Below, in pieces: positions 27,350 through 35,912 of a stretch of 64,000 bases of DNA (positions are counted from its first letter, which is position 1; every line of letters begins with the position of its first letter). Below the pieces are notes generated by a model. The model did not search any database, was not told where the DNA came from, and saw only the letters and a program-made list of their open reading frames with translations. The position numbers and the translations under genes were made by a program. Source of the stretch: Bin87 sp965220105 (GTDB taxonomy: Bacteria > Chloroflexota > Dehalococcoidia > Lucifugimonadales > UBA3495); the NCBI GenBank assembly GCA_965220105.1, contig OZ244811.1:1922001-1986000 (forward strand), in the 5' to 3' direction.

Positions 27350-27355
27350 TATAAT
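27350..27355 (+). promoter_or_regulatory. -10 box upstream of argD
   Basis: TATAAT 47 bases before the argD ATG. The -35 region is weak. GAAGGGAGCAG provides a ribosome site close to the start. Confidence 0.45.
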
Positions 27356-27402
27356 AGCCGGCGCGCCCAGGCGCACAACACACTGAAGGGAGCAGATGTC
27401 CA

Positions 27403-28593
27403 ATGCCCAGCAACGCTGAATACATCGCCATCGAGCAGAAATACTACGCCCAAACCGTCCGGCGACGCCCGGTCGTCATCGTGCGTGGCGAAGGCTCCCG
27501 AGTGTGGGACGCCGACGGCAAGGAATACATTGACTTCGTGGCCGGCTGGGCCGTGGACAACCTGGGTCACTGCCCGCCCGTGGTGGTGGAAGCCATCACC
27601 CGGCAGGCCGCCACCCTCATGCAGACCTCCAACCAGTTCTACACCCTTCCCCAGCTCGACATCGCCGAGATGCTGATCGAAAATTCCTGCATGGACCGGG
27701 TGTTCTTCTGCAACAGCGGCGCCGAGGCCGTGGAGGGCGCGCTCAAGATCGCCCGCCGCTACGGCAAGCTCCACAAGAACGGAGCCTATGGAGTCATCAC
27801 GGCGCTGAACTCCTTCCACGGGCGCACCATGAACGCGGTGGCCGCCACCGGCCAGCCCCACTACCACGAGCTGTTCGAGCCCATCCCGGAGGGTTTCACC
27901 TACGTGGACTTCAACGACGTTGAGGCCGTGATGAACGCCACCACCGAAAACACGGTGGCCGTCATGATCGAGCCGGTGCAGGGAGAGGGCGGCGTCAACA
28001 TCCCCGACGACGACTACTTCCAACGGCTGCGCGCCTGGTGCGACCAGAACAACATCCTGCTGATTCTGGATGAGGTTCAGACCGGCATGGGCCGTCTGGG
28101 CAGCCTGTTCGGGTACCAGGAGTACAACGTGGAGCCCGACGTGATGATCCTGGCCAAGGGGCTGGGCTTCGGCGTGCCCATCGGCGCGTTTCTAGCCAAG
28201 GAGGACGCGATGGCGCTGACCTACGGCGACCACGGCAGCACCTTTGGCGGCAACCCCCTGACCACCGCCGCGGCAGCAGCCGGCACCCGCTACCTGCTGG
28301 ACAACGACATCCTGGCACACGTCAAGGAAATGGAAGTGGCGCTGAAGGACCGCCTCAACGGCCTGAAGTCCAAGTACGGTTTCGTCAACGAGATCCGTTG
28401 CAAGGGCCTGCTAGCCGCGGTTGCCTTCGACAGCGACATCATGCCCCAGGTCATGGACGCCGCCGAAGCCGCCGGCGTGCTGCTCAACGGCGTGCGCCCC
28501 AACGCAGTACGCATCATGCCGGCCCTCAACATCACCGAGGCCGAAATCGACGAAGGCGTGGGCCGCCTGGACACGGCGTTGGGGAGCGTGTAG
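27403..28593 (+). CDS. argD: acetylornithine aminotransferase
   Basis: 396 aa class III PLP aminotransferase. GSRVWDADGKEYIDFVAGWA, CNSGAEAVEGALKIAR, SFHGRTMNAVAATGQ, ILDEVQTGMGRLG and Lys252 in MILAKGLGFGVPIGAF are all conserved; HGSTFGGNPLTTAAA follows. ArgD converts N-acetylglutamate semialdehyde to N-acetylornithine (and can serve lysine synthesis). Related omega-amino acid transaminases look similar, but its place near argJ and argB favours argD. The frame is intact. Confidence 0.85.
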   Translation: MPSNAEYIAIEQKYYAQTVRRRPVVIVRGEGSRVWDADGKEYIDFVAGWAVDNLGHCPPVVVEAITRQAATLMQTSNQFYTLPQLDIAEMLIENSCMDRVFFCNSGAEAVEGALKIARRYGKLHKNGAYGVITALNSFHGRTMNAVAATGQPHYHELFEPIPEGFTYVDFNDVEAVMNATTENTVAVMIEPVQGEGGVNIPDDDYFQRLRAWCDQNNILLILDEVQTGMGRLGSLFGYQEYNVEPDVMILAKGLGFGVPIGAFLAKEDAMALTYGDHGSTFGGNPLTTAAAAAGTRYLLDNDILAHVKEMEVALKDRLNGLKSKYGFVNEIRCKGLLAAVAFDSDIMPQVMDAAEAAGVLLNGVRPNAVRIMPALNITEAEIDEGVGRLDTALGSV

Positions 28594-28639
28594 GGGGTTC
28601 GGCCTCACCCCTGGAAACTACCGGTAGGCAGAAGGGACT

Positions 28640-28793
28640 CCCCTCACCCCCGGCCCCTCTCCCGGAGGGAGAGCTAACAAGGGTATGTATTGGCTGAAAT
28701 TGGTTGGGTGAGGAGCTTGGAAGGCGCAGGGGGTATCCGGCATCTTGGTTGTGACGAAACCGGATGCCGGAGGTCTCCCCTGCGCCTTCCCAA
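28640..28793. repeat. hairpin repeat and long inverted repeat after argD
   Basis: First a CCCCTCTCCCGGAGGGAGAG hairpin (about 28656-28675), which may end the argD transcript. Then a large palindrome at 28717-28793: TTGGAAGGCGCAGGGG pairs with CCCCTGCGCCTTCCCAA, with an inner stem TCCGGCATC / GATGCCGGA. It lies directly before an IS4-type remnant. Confidence 0.65.
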
Positions 28794-28963
28794 GGAAGCC
28801 TACCAAATGCAGCAGATGATTGGCACGCATTTGCCGCACCTCGCTCCGCCACAGTTGACCGGCCTGGTTCTGTGGGTGTGCGGCGCTATCCTGGCCGGGA
28901 GCGCCTGCCAGAACGCCGTCGCGTCCGCCCTCTCGCCCTGGGGCAGCTGGAACAGCCGGCGCC

Positions 28964-28995
28964 AGTATCTCCGGGAGTGAGTATCTCCGGGAGTG
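28964..28995. repeat. 16-bp perfect tandem duplication
   Basis: AGTATCTCCGGGAGTG occurs at 28964-28979 and again at 28980-28995. It adds 16 bp to the transposase gene and creates a TGA. Confidence 0.95.
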
Positions 28996-29155
28996 GTTGT
29001 ACGACGGCAGCGACCGGGCGCGTCCCTGCCAGACCGAGCTGGACGTAAGTCTCTGCTTCGCGCCGCTGCTCCGGTGGGTGCTGGCCTGGTGGCGCTCCGG
29101 TCGGCTGGCGCTGGCGATTGACCCCACGCTGAAGGGAGACCAAACCACCGCCATC

Positions 29156-29187
29156 GTCGTCAGCGTAGTCTGTCGTCAGCGTGGTCT
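29156..29187. repeat. 16-bp tandem duplication
   Basis: GTCGTCAGCGTAGTCT (29156-29171) followed by GTCGTCAGCGTGGTCT (29172-29187), 15 of 16 identical. It shifts the transposase frame by +1. Confidence 0.93.
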
Positions 29188-29457
29188 ACCGGAGTTGCGC
29201 CGTCCCCGTGGCCTGGCGCATCGTGCGCGCCAACCAGCCCGGGGCCTGGATGGACCCGATAGTGGAACTGCTGAAAGCCCTGGCCCCGGCGGTGCCCAAA
29301 GAAATGAACGTGATCGTCCTGTGCGACCGAGGCTTGGCCAGCCCGAAGTTGTGGCGACAGATCATGGCTCAGGGCTGGCATCCCCACATGAGGTATCCCA
29401 AAAGCATCACCTTCTGCGCCGAGGGCGGCCGCCGGCTCCCCGCGCGCGCCTTCGTTT

Positions 29458-29491
29458 CCCGTCCGGATACCGCTCCCGTCCGGATACCGCG
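29458..29491. repeat. 17-bp tandem duplication
   Basis: CCCGTCCGGATACCGCT (29458-29474) followed by CCCGTCCGGATACCGCG (29475-29491), 16 of 17 identical. It shifts the transposase frame by +2. Confidence 0.93.
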
Positions 29492-30109
29492 TGGATCGGC
29501 AGAGGCGCCGCCTTTGGCGCCGCCGCCGCAAACGCCGTTGCACCCTGCTGGCGGTCTGGTACGCCGAGCAGCAGGAACCATGGATCATCCTCACCGACCT
29601 TCCGCCGGAAGCAGTCGGGGTGAGTTGGTACGCGCTGCGCTGCTGGATCGAACTGGGCTTCAAGGCGCTCAAGAGCCTGGGCTGGCAATGGGACAAGACC
29701 CGCCGGACCGACCCGGCGCGCGTCTCGCGGCATTGGCTCGTGTTGTCGGTGGCAACGCTGCTGGCCCTGGCCTATGGCGCCCGGGTGGAGGACGCCAACG
29801 CCCGGAGGATTGCGCCTGGCAATCTGCGCACACCGCTCAATGCCCTGGCTCCTACGCACCTTAACCCTCGGCGTCGGCCGGGCCGGACCGTCAGCGTCAT
29901 CCGCCACGGCATTGACTGGCTGTGGCGGTTGCTGCTCCGGGGCCGGCTCTGGCGCCGCGTCTGGCTGCAGCCCGAACCCTGGCCGGAACCCAAGCCCAAC
30001 CTGGAGATTACCCGCCATGCCCCTTCGTGATAATCCCATACATACCCTTGTCAGCCCCGGTAGGGGTAGGGGTAGGCGAGGCCAATTTTGAGTATAAAAT
30101 CAGGGTAAT

Positions 30110-30568
30110 TTGCACGGGGTAGCGTCATCATTTGCACTGGGTAGCGTCATCATTCTCGAGCCAACATACTCTGATGTTCTGAACCGGATCCCTTCCCTGT
30201 GGGCATTGAAAACCTTGCTATACCGGTCTGCAACGTCTCCGAGGTGGCCTTATTGACCATCTTTTAAGAGTGTCGCGGTGGTATCTGCTATGCCCGATGT
30301 TCAAAATAGCCGGGTCAGGCCACATTTTGCACGAGGTAGCGTCATTGTCCAAATCCGTGACTATCTAGTATGTGCACGGGGTAACGTCATGTACTCGGCC
30401 GCTATCCTATCGTCATTTGCACGGGGTAGCGTCATAATTTGAGCACGGATAGATCAATATACAGAATGAAGTAGATCGCCAACTACACCGATTGCGTTTC
30501 ATTATCTGCACGGGGTAGTGTCATTATCTGGAATTCGCTGTCCGTTCATCCGCACGGGCTGGCGTCAA
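30110..30568. repeat. iteron-like array, seven 19-bp direct repeats
   Basis: Consensus TTGCACGGGGTAGCGTCAT. Copies start at 30110, 30132, 30327, 30372, 30417, 30506 and 30550; a degenerate eighth lies near 30441. Start-to-start distances are 22, 195, 45, 45, 89 and 44 bp, mostly multiples of about 22 bp, so most copies lie on one face of the helix. All have the same orientation. The last overlaps the final codons of the candidate initiator gene. The intervals are AT-richer than the surroundings. This is the pattern of a plasmid origin; transposase-binding repeats of a large transposon are the alternative. The region holds no other gene. Confidence 0.75.
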
Positions 30569-32078
30569 TGCTAGGTGGCAGAATCCTCATGGTGCTTCCA
30601 CTGCCTTCCACCACACGCAACTCTCCGGAATGTTCCAGTTGGCGGATGACCTTTCGCGCGTCCGACAGGACGTTGCGACGAGCGCTACGCGCCGAGGTCG
30701 GGAAGCACCAGGCAATGATCTCGTCTTCCGCCAACGTCGGATATCGCTCCGGATCATTGACCTGAGTCCAATAGCGTCGCCGTCCTCTCCCGACCGGAAA
30801 ATGGGTTCTCCCCGGCTCGAACCAGCGGTAGGCCAGGTTCAGCAACGCCCGATACCCTGCCGCGGACTTGATCCCCCACTGACGCAGGTCGCCGCTGACC
30901 TGGGGGCCGTTTCCAGAGCCGGGCGGCAGGTCAACGATGATGCTGATCAGGTCGTCGAGTTTAGCCGGACCTCGTGGGATGTCGGAGATGTTGACTATCC
31001 GACGTGAGCCGCCCCGACCGGTTTCCGGATCATACCAGGGGATTCGGGCGGCTGGGGATTCCAGCGCCTCGAACGCCGCCATCAGACGTGGCCAGTACTC
31101 GTTGGGCCGGGGCTTGCGCCGGCTAGGATACAGCCAGTCCAGCATCTGGCGGAGTGTGACCCGCATTGCTACTGGTGTGTGGGCATCTCGGGAGTCCATC
31201 GGCACCGCCAGCACCGATTCCACAAACAGCCTCAGCGGCAAGGGGGCCGCTGGTCCCCGGCTGGTCGCTGGCGCATCGCCCAAGTCGTACAGGGCCAGCG
31301 GCAGACAAGGCCCGATAGCCGTGGATTCTTTGAATCCGGGGAGGATGAACTGCTGCCGCGCCGCCTCGGACTGCTGAAAACCGGAGAAGGCCAGCTGGCT
31401 TGTTTCGGAGCCTGTTTCCGGCGCGATGTGGGCCACGTGAGCGGCTATCGTGAACAGTTTGCCGGCCTGTCGATCTCCCGGAGCAACCTGTGCCAGTTTG
31501 GCCGGTATGATACGGCCCGTAGCGCGGGCGTTGGGTGTCACCAGCTGCGGCCGGTTAAGCCAGGCCACGTACAGTATTTCCAAGGGAAACCCGTCTCTGG
31601 GTCTGTCATCAACCGGCAGGCCGTTCCAAAAGGCCAGCAGGTCGGCAATGCGTATCGCGATGGAGAAAGTCTCGTCCGTGGCGCTCACCGTGCCTGATGA
31701 AGAGACCAGTCGGCCAGTGTAGTCCACCACCACGTCGCCGACCGAATTCAGTTTTATCCTCGTTTGCGTCCGCGGCTCCCTCGACGGGCGCAGCGTGTCA
31801 GCATGGCGTCCATCATCGGTGTCTGGGGCTCCCTCGGTAGCCAAACGCTCGCCAAAGGGCTGGTGGACGGTGCAGATCACGTCCACCAAGCCTGATGCCT
31901 CCCAGTCTTCGGATTTCGTGATCAACTCCAGGATGCTCCAAGCGGCGGTTCGGATGACGTCGGGAGGACACTCTCCCGACACCAGCCATTGGGCCAGGGC
32001 CCCCACCGTTGTGGTTTCGCCGTCGTTCCGTGTGGCCAGACGGCTCAAGATGGCGTCGCCGGAATCAGATGTCGTCAT
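30546..32078 (-). CDS. candidate plasmid-type replication initiator
   Basis: 510 aa from the ATG at 32078 (MTTSDSGDAILSRLATRNDG), which overlaps the last 14 bases of the helicase gene. No family is certain. The C-terminal 200 residues (AMRVTLRQMLDWLYPSRRKP, RQWGIKSAAGYRALLNLAYR, WCFPTSARSARRNVLSDARK, VIRQLEHSGELRVVEG) look like two winged-helix domains, as in Rep proteins. The last codons run into iteron copy 7. Coupling to a RepA-type helicase and to direct repeats argues for an initiator. Evidence is contextual. The frame is intact. Confidence 0.55.
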   Translation of the reverse strand: MTTSDSGDAILSRLATRNDGETTTVGALAQWLVSGECPPDVIRTAAWSILELITKSEDWEASGLVDVICTVHQPFGERLATEGAPDTDDGRHADTLRPSREPRTQTRIKLNSVGDVVVDYTGRLVSSSGTVSATDETFSIAIRIADLLAFWNGLPVDDRPRDGFPLEILYVAWLNRPQLVTPNARATGRIIPAKLAQVAPGDRQAGKLFTIAAHVAHIAPETGSETSQLAFSGFQQSEAARQQFILPGFKESTAIGPCLPLALYDLGDAPATSRGPAAPLPLRLFVESVLAVPMDSRDAHTPVAMRVTLRQMLDWLYPSRRKPRPNEYWPRLMAAFEALESPAARIPWYDPETGRGGSRRIVNISDIPRGPAKLDDLISIIVDLPPGSGNGPQVSGDLRQWGIKSAAGYRALLNLAYRWFEPGRTHFPVGRGRRRYWTQVNDPERYPTLAEDEIIAWCFPTSARSARRNVLSDARKVIRQLEHSGELRVVEGSGSTMRILPPSIDASPCG

Positions 32079-32768
32079 AGTTCGCTCTGTGATTGCCGTT
32101 GGTCGCCACTGGGGCGGCATCAGGGGCTTCTCCAGCCGCGGCCTCCCAAGTGCTGGATACTGCCCAACGGGGACCTGAGGGGTCCCAATCCAGGCATAGC
32201 TCGGGGGGTTCGGGGCCATAGTTGGATTTGACCATCGCCAGCTGCCAATGGGTAGGCTCCTGACGGCTGTTTCTGGATGCAGATTGTAACGGTTCCTTGC
32301 TGATTTCCCAACGAGCTCGGGCCGCAGAATGCCAATCCGTGGATCCCAAGTATCCCGCGGCGGATTTGGGCGGATGGCCAATGATTAGAACGGTGCAATC
32401 GGCGGCAGTAGCCCAGGCGTCCCACGACGCCATGAAATCCCTCACCTGCCCTCGGTCGTTCTCGCTCGCCCCATAGACGGCGGCCAGTGAATCCAGTACC
32501 AGCAGGCCTGCGCTCACGTCTTCCACCACCTGCCGCAATGCCCGCCCCAGCGGTGTCAGCGAAGGAACGTCGTAGCGCGTTGCCGCGGTCCACAGCGGGC
32601 CGTAACCGGCTAGGTCGAGCATCTTGAGGTTGTCGAGGGAGGACGGTTGGCGCCACGGAGCCGGTCCGCCGCTGATCTGCGACAATCGCCGGGCCATTTC
32701 ATCGGCGCGGTCCTCCCAAGTGGCATATACCACGGCCGTTCCTCCATCAGGAACCGCTTTGCCCAGCC
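32065..32768 (-). pseudogene. RepA-type AAA helicase, 5' part displaced by nested ISs
   Basis: The RecA-like core shows GGTAVVYATWEDRADEMARR, then Walker B GLLVLDSLAAVYGASENDR and TVLIIGHPPKSAAGYLGSTD with DWHSAARARWEI, as in RSF1010 RepA and AAA_25 ATPases. The 5' part is cut at 32769 by an IS701-type element. Removing that and a second IS nested beside it (with their 5-bp repeats) joins 35663-35712 to this frame and gives KPGQWLSGQISNRLGKAVPD. The Walker A part further upstream is absent; similarity stops near 35720. It is coupled to the initiator gene downstream. Confidence 0.7.
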
Positions 32769-33440
32769 TATTATTACAGTCGCGCATATGGTGAAGGTCT
32801 CTGAAGGCGTCTTCGGTAATGACACTGCATGGCCCGAGCCTGATGCCGCCGTCTCCACCACGACCATCCAATGGTCAGGGCAGGACTGCCGCGAGGTAGC
32901 CACCGCAGCCGGCATAGTAGCCGTCTGACCTCGGGCACGGTCAGTGGGATGAGCTCTCCCGGGAGCATTGCCCCCCTTTGCCAGCGCCACCATCGGCGTA
33001 GGACCGGGTCACTTCAAGGAAGGCATGGACCAGTAACGCCAGGGTGATGTGACGGTACCACCCGACCCACCGCCGCACCGGGTATTCGTCCAACCCCACC
33101 TCCTGTTTGGCCGCTTTGAAGGCATCTTCGATGATCCACCGGGCGCCAGCCACGCGCACCAGTTCCGCCAGCGGCGCCTCCCCTACACCAAAACAGGCGT
33201 AGTAGGCCAGGTCCTCAGGATCGGTGATGCTGCGACGCACCAATCGCCAATGCCCCTGAGCCGGCTCTGACCAAGGCCGTAGCGACACTCGGCTCCAATC
33301 GTAGCGGCGTGGCCCTTTGCAACCGTCCCCAGCGCTCAGACGTTGCCACTGGTCATCGGGTATCTGCTCGGCCAACCGCCGCGCCGCCACCGGCGCGGCG
33401 CCACGCTCCGTGTCGGTCCACAACGGCTCATTACTCTTCA

Positions 33441-33565
33441 CCGCCAGCACGTATGACCGCCAGCACGTATGACCGCCAGCACGTATGACCGCCAGCACGT
33501 ATGACCGCCAGCACGTATGACCGCCAGCACGTATGACCGCCAGCACGTATGACCGCCAGCACGTA
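33441..33565. repeat. 16-bp tandem array, about eight units
   Basis: The unit CCGCCAGCACGTATGA starts at 33441 and repeats every 16 bp (33457, 33473, 33489, 33505, 33521, 33537) with a partial eighth at 33553. One unit belongs to the transposase (YVLAVK); seven are extra (112 bp), which shifts the frame. Confidence 0.95.
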
Positions 33566-33687
33566 GGGTAGGCCCTGCTCCTCCAGCCATCGGCGCAGTC
33601 GGCGGTCATTGCCGTACACCGTATCCCCAGTTACCCAGGCAAAAGGCACACCAGCACCCGTGGCTCGTTCAATCACCCCCTGGGCCA

Positions 33688-33713
33688 ATTGTGCTTTGGT
33701 ATTGTGCTTTGCT
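33688..33713. repeat. 13-bp tandem duplication
   Basis: ATTGTGCTTTGGT (33688-33700) followed by ATTGTGCTTTGCT (33701-33713), 12 of 13 identical, inside the IS701 transposase. Removing one unit restores SKAQLAQGV. Confidence 0.9.
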
Positions 33714-34203
33714 ACGGAAGGCTACCGCTTCCGCCACCCCGGCTTCCCGCCGTCGCTCCCAGTCCTCCGCCCATTCCTGGGGCAGGTAAAGCTCCCGATC
33801 CAGCAAGGCTGAGCCATAACGACTGCCATAGGCCAGGAACCCCCCGATCTGACAGTTCTCTATCTTCCCCGCCGTGCCGCTGTACTGCCGCTTTACCCCT
33901 ACCGACTTTTGGCCTTGCTTGAGGAACCCCGTCTCATCCACTACCAGCACCCCTCCCGGATCGCCCAGATGCTCCACCGACCCCAGCAATCCTTTCAGGT
34001 ACGCCAGAACCCGCTGGCGAGACTCACTGCGGCTAAAACGAGGCGCGATACGCGCGTGCAGCGCCGGGAGCCCAGCTTCCCAGTCCAGCACTTCCCTCAG
34101 CACCGCCTCCCCTTCCACCAACGTCTGACTCAGATCCAACCCCTCCCCTCTCACCAGTAGTCATGAGTCTATCCTATCAAACTAAGCGCGACTGTAATAT
34201 TAG

Positions 34204-35662
34204 CTAGGCTTTACGCAATTCAAGCGGCGTAGGCAAGGGAATCTACAAGTCGGTGGTACAGTGCGACCGGGAGTTCCTGAATGTCGGGGTCAGCGACCGA
34301 CAGTGAGAAACCTTCCGACGCCAGCCACAGGTGGCGACGCGCCAGGGCGATGGCATCCACGAAGGTCGGCGACGGTTTGTCGTACCAAGCGGCCTTGCGC
34401 TGGGTCATGGGGCGCCGTTTCTGCAACGCGTGGGCGGCCAGGGTGGTCCAGGAGAAGAGTCCCAGTAGGGCGGGCGTGGTGCGGGCGATGGCGAGATCGG
34501 ACCACTGGCGTTGTGTCTCCACACCCAGATGGGTTCGTACCTCGTGGAAGGTGACCTCCAGTTGCCAGCGCAGTACAAACCATTCCAGGATCTGGGTCGG
34601 GTCCGCCGCCGGGTCGGTACAGAGCAGGGCCTGAGTGGCGAAGGAGCCCTGGGGGTCTCGGATCAGCACCCAGCGAATGAGGACGGGGGGCTTGCCGGAG
34701 CGGTACCAGACCGCCGTCTGGGAGGTGAGTTCCACGGCGCGGGTGATGCCGTCGTACCAGGCCACCTCGGCGCTGGCCCAAGTTACATCCGTCTGCGCAA
34801 GGAAAACTTTCAGCGGCGGCCGCCGCGGGCCCTTCAATGGCGGGCGACCGTTCTGGCCAGGTTGACGGGGTGGCGCTGGCGCATACAGGGCGGCGTCCAG
34901 ACGCAATCTGGCGATCAGGGTAACGGGTTCACGGAGGGACTGGCAGCAGTGGAGCAAATCCAGCACGGCATAGCTGTTGTCGCCCACCAGCGCCAGGGGT
35001 CGGTGGGGCAGCCAGCGGCGCAGTTGCATGACCATCTGGCGGGCCCAGTCGGTGAGCTTCTTGTGCTGGCGTCCCTGCTGTTGGTAGTAACGGGTCGAAG
35101 GCGCCAGCACCGTGAGCGCCGGCAAGGCCCAATGGCGTCCGGCCCATGGCACGTGGCCCAGCCACATCAGGGAGATCCAGCGCAAACCGCTGGCCTTGAC
35201 CACCTGAGACCGGCTGGAACGCACCGGGTCGCGGTAGATGGCCCGCGCCCTGATCTTGGCGCCGCGACGCCGTTCCAGGGTCTCGTCGATGCCGAAGATC
35301 AGTGGGCCGTCGCCACCATCCAGGTGCTGGAGCAACAGCGCCAGCAGGATGCGCGCTGCCTGGCGGGACGACCACACCGCCCGATTGAGCACCTCGTGGT
35401 AGCGGGCGTAGTCGCGCTGGTCGCTGCGGCCCATGACGCGCAGTGCCGCCGCCACGGTGCGTTGGCCCGGGGTCAGGATCGCGCCGACCAGCAGCAGTTG
35501 GGCTTTCCGCCAGGTTGGGCTCGTAAACAGCGTTGCGAAGGGAACGAGAACGGCTACAATGGCATCGGGCAGGGTGAGCATGGCTGGGCCTTTCCGTTGA
35601 AAGTGGGGTCAGGCCAGCTTACCCTGTCTTTATACTTTTTCTAAATTATGCGTAAAGCCTAG
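34204..35662 (-). mobile_element. IS4-superfamily insertion sequence nested beside IS701
   Basis: Inverted ends CTAGGCTTTACGCA (34204) and TGCGTAAAGCCTAG (to 35662), with ATTAG directly outside both ends (34199-34203 and 35663-35667). It entered the right target repeat of the IS701-type element, so it is the younger of the two. Confidence 0.85.
34220..35581 (-). CDS. DDE transposase (IS4 superfamily)
   Basis: 453 aa, uninterrupted. Asp in DGPLIFGIDETLERRRGAKI, Asp in PLALVGDNSYAVLDLLHCC and Glu in WFVLRWQLEVTFHEVRTHLG form the catalytic triad. The Q-L-E-V-T-F-x-E-x-R signature resembles DDE_5/IS701-like transposases; I cannot name the exact family. The start ATG at 35581 follows 28 codons' worth of leader inside the element end. 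Probably functional. Confidence 0.88.
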   Translation of the reverse strand: MLTLPDAIVAVLVPFATLFTSPTWRKAQLLLVGAILTPGQRTVAAALRVMGRSDQRDYARYHEVLNRAVWSSRQAARILLALLLQHLDGGDGPLIFGIDETLERRRGAKIRARAIYRDPVRSSRSQVVKASGLRWISLMWLGHVPWAGRHWALPALTVLAPSTRYYQQQGRQHKKLTDWARQMVMQLRRWLPHRPLALVGDNSYAVLDLLHCCQSLREPVTLIARLRLDAALYAPAPPRQPGQNGRPPLKGPRRPPLKVFLAQTDVTWASAEVAWYDGITRAVELTSQTAVWYRSGKPPVLIRWVLIRDPQGSFATQALLCTDPAADPTQILEWFVLRWQLEVTFHEVRTHLGVETQRQWSDLAIARTTPALLGLFSWTTLAAHALQKRRPMTQRKAAWYDKPSPTFVDAIALARRHLWLASEGFSLSVADPDIQELPVALYHRLVDSLAYAA

Positions 35663-35712
35663 ATTAGAGATCTGGCCGGAAAGCCATTGGCCGGGTTTTG
35701 CACTACGCCAAG
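35663..35712 (-). pseudogene. displaced exon-like piece of the RepA-type helicase
   Basis: The minus strand reads WRSAKPGQWLSGQIS and rejoins the helicase frame at 32768 once both nested ISs and one TATTA are removed. Just beyond it (about 35718) ATTACAGTCG resembles the IS701 terminal repeat, so another rearrangement may mark the lost 5' half. Confidence 0.6.
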
Positions 35713-35791
35713 TAGACGTATTACAGTCGTATAGGGCGTGATGGTGTATGGGATACGTTTCAATAACCCCTTATTACATCGATAATAGACA

Positions 35792-35887
35792 TTAAGAAAA
35801 TAACGGCTTGTGGAGAATCGGGGTTCCCGGCCAGATTTCTAGGGCAATCAGTGATGCCCGGGGCTGGTGCAGGGTGATAGCGTACAT
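35792..35887 (-). pseudogene. truncated ASCH-domain-like gene
   Basis: A 31-codon frame, MYAITLHQPRASLIALEIWP and on. The opening matches the start of ASCH-domain proteins, whose first strand reads MYAITLxQPWASLIALG. Here it ends early. These small RNA-binding-like proteins are common on phages and plasmids. GGAGTAGGG lies upstream. The sequence from 35712 to 35792 is AT-rich and has no gene. Confidence 0.5.
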
Positions 35888-35912
35888 CTGTTGGCCCTAC
35901 TCCAGGGCACGG

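Larger units (their letters stand above)
28807..30030 (+). pseudogene. IS4-type transposase remnant with three tandem duplications
   Basis: An ATG at 28807 opens MQQMIGTHLPHLAPPQLTGL. Then, after frame jumps, come EWLYDGSDRARPCQTELDVS, VYRSCAVPVAWRIVRANQPG, VIVLCDRGLASPKLWRQIMA (catalytic Asp), WHPHMRYPKSITFCAEG and finally RCWIELGFKALKSLGWQWDK (Glu region). Frame is lost at exactly three 16-17-bp tandem duplications (see the three repeat entries) plus about one more indel in a GCC run near 29515. Without these the gene would read through as one DDE transposase of about 390 aa. Confidence 0.8.
32774..34154 (-). pseudogene. IS701-family transposase, broken by tandem duplications
   Basis: Reads as RIAPRFSRSESRQRVLAYLK, Asp in VLVVDETGFLKQGQKSVGVK, SRYGSALLDRELYLPQEWAE, Asp in PFAWVTGDTVYGNDRRLRRW, Glu in VAGARWIIEDAFKAAKQEVG, then ELIPLTVPEVRRLLCRLRWL at the C-terminus. 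Three faults: a 13-bp duplication at 33688-33713, a 16-bp unit repeated about eight times at 33441-33565, and a further frame change near 32960. The gene would otherwise encode about 400 aa. Confidence 0.85.
32774..34197 (-). mobile_element. IS701-type insertion sequence (inactive)
   Basis: Ends TTACAGTCGCGC (32774) and GCGCGACTGTAA (to 34197) are perfect inverted repeats. The 5-bp repeat TATTA lies at 32769-32773 and 34198-34202. The transposase inside is broken by tandem duplications and frameshifts. Confidence 0.85.

Noticed and set aside
30110..30568. Repeats with variable spacers as a CRISPR array
   Set aside because: The 19-bp repeats are too short and spacing varies from 3 to 176 bp in helical multiples; no cas genes are present. 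Iterons fit better.
32065..32871. Helicase start at 32871
   Set aside because: Codons 5' of 32768 belong to the IS701 element (its terminal repeat starts at 32774), so this N-terminus is not genuine.
33441..33565. Regular 16-bp repeats, CRISPR-like at first sight
   Set aside because: Units are contiguous with no spacers and lie inside a transposase frame, so this is a tandem expansion, not a CRISPR array.
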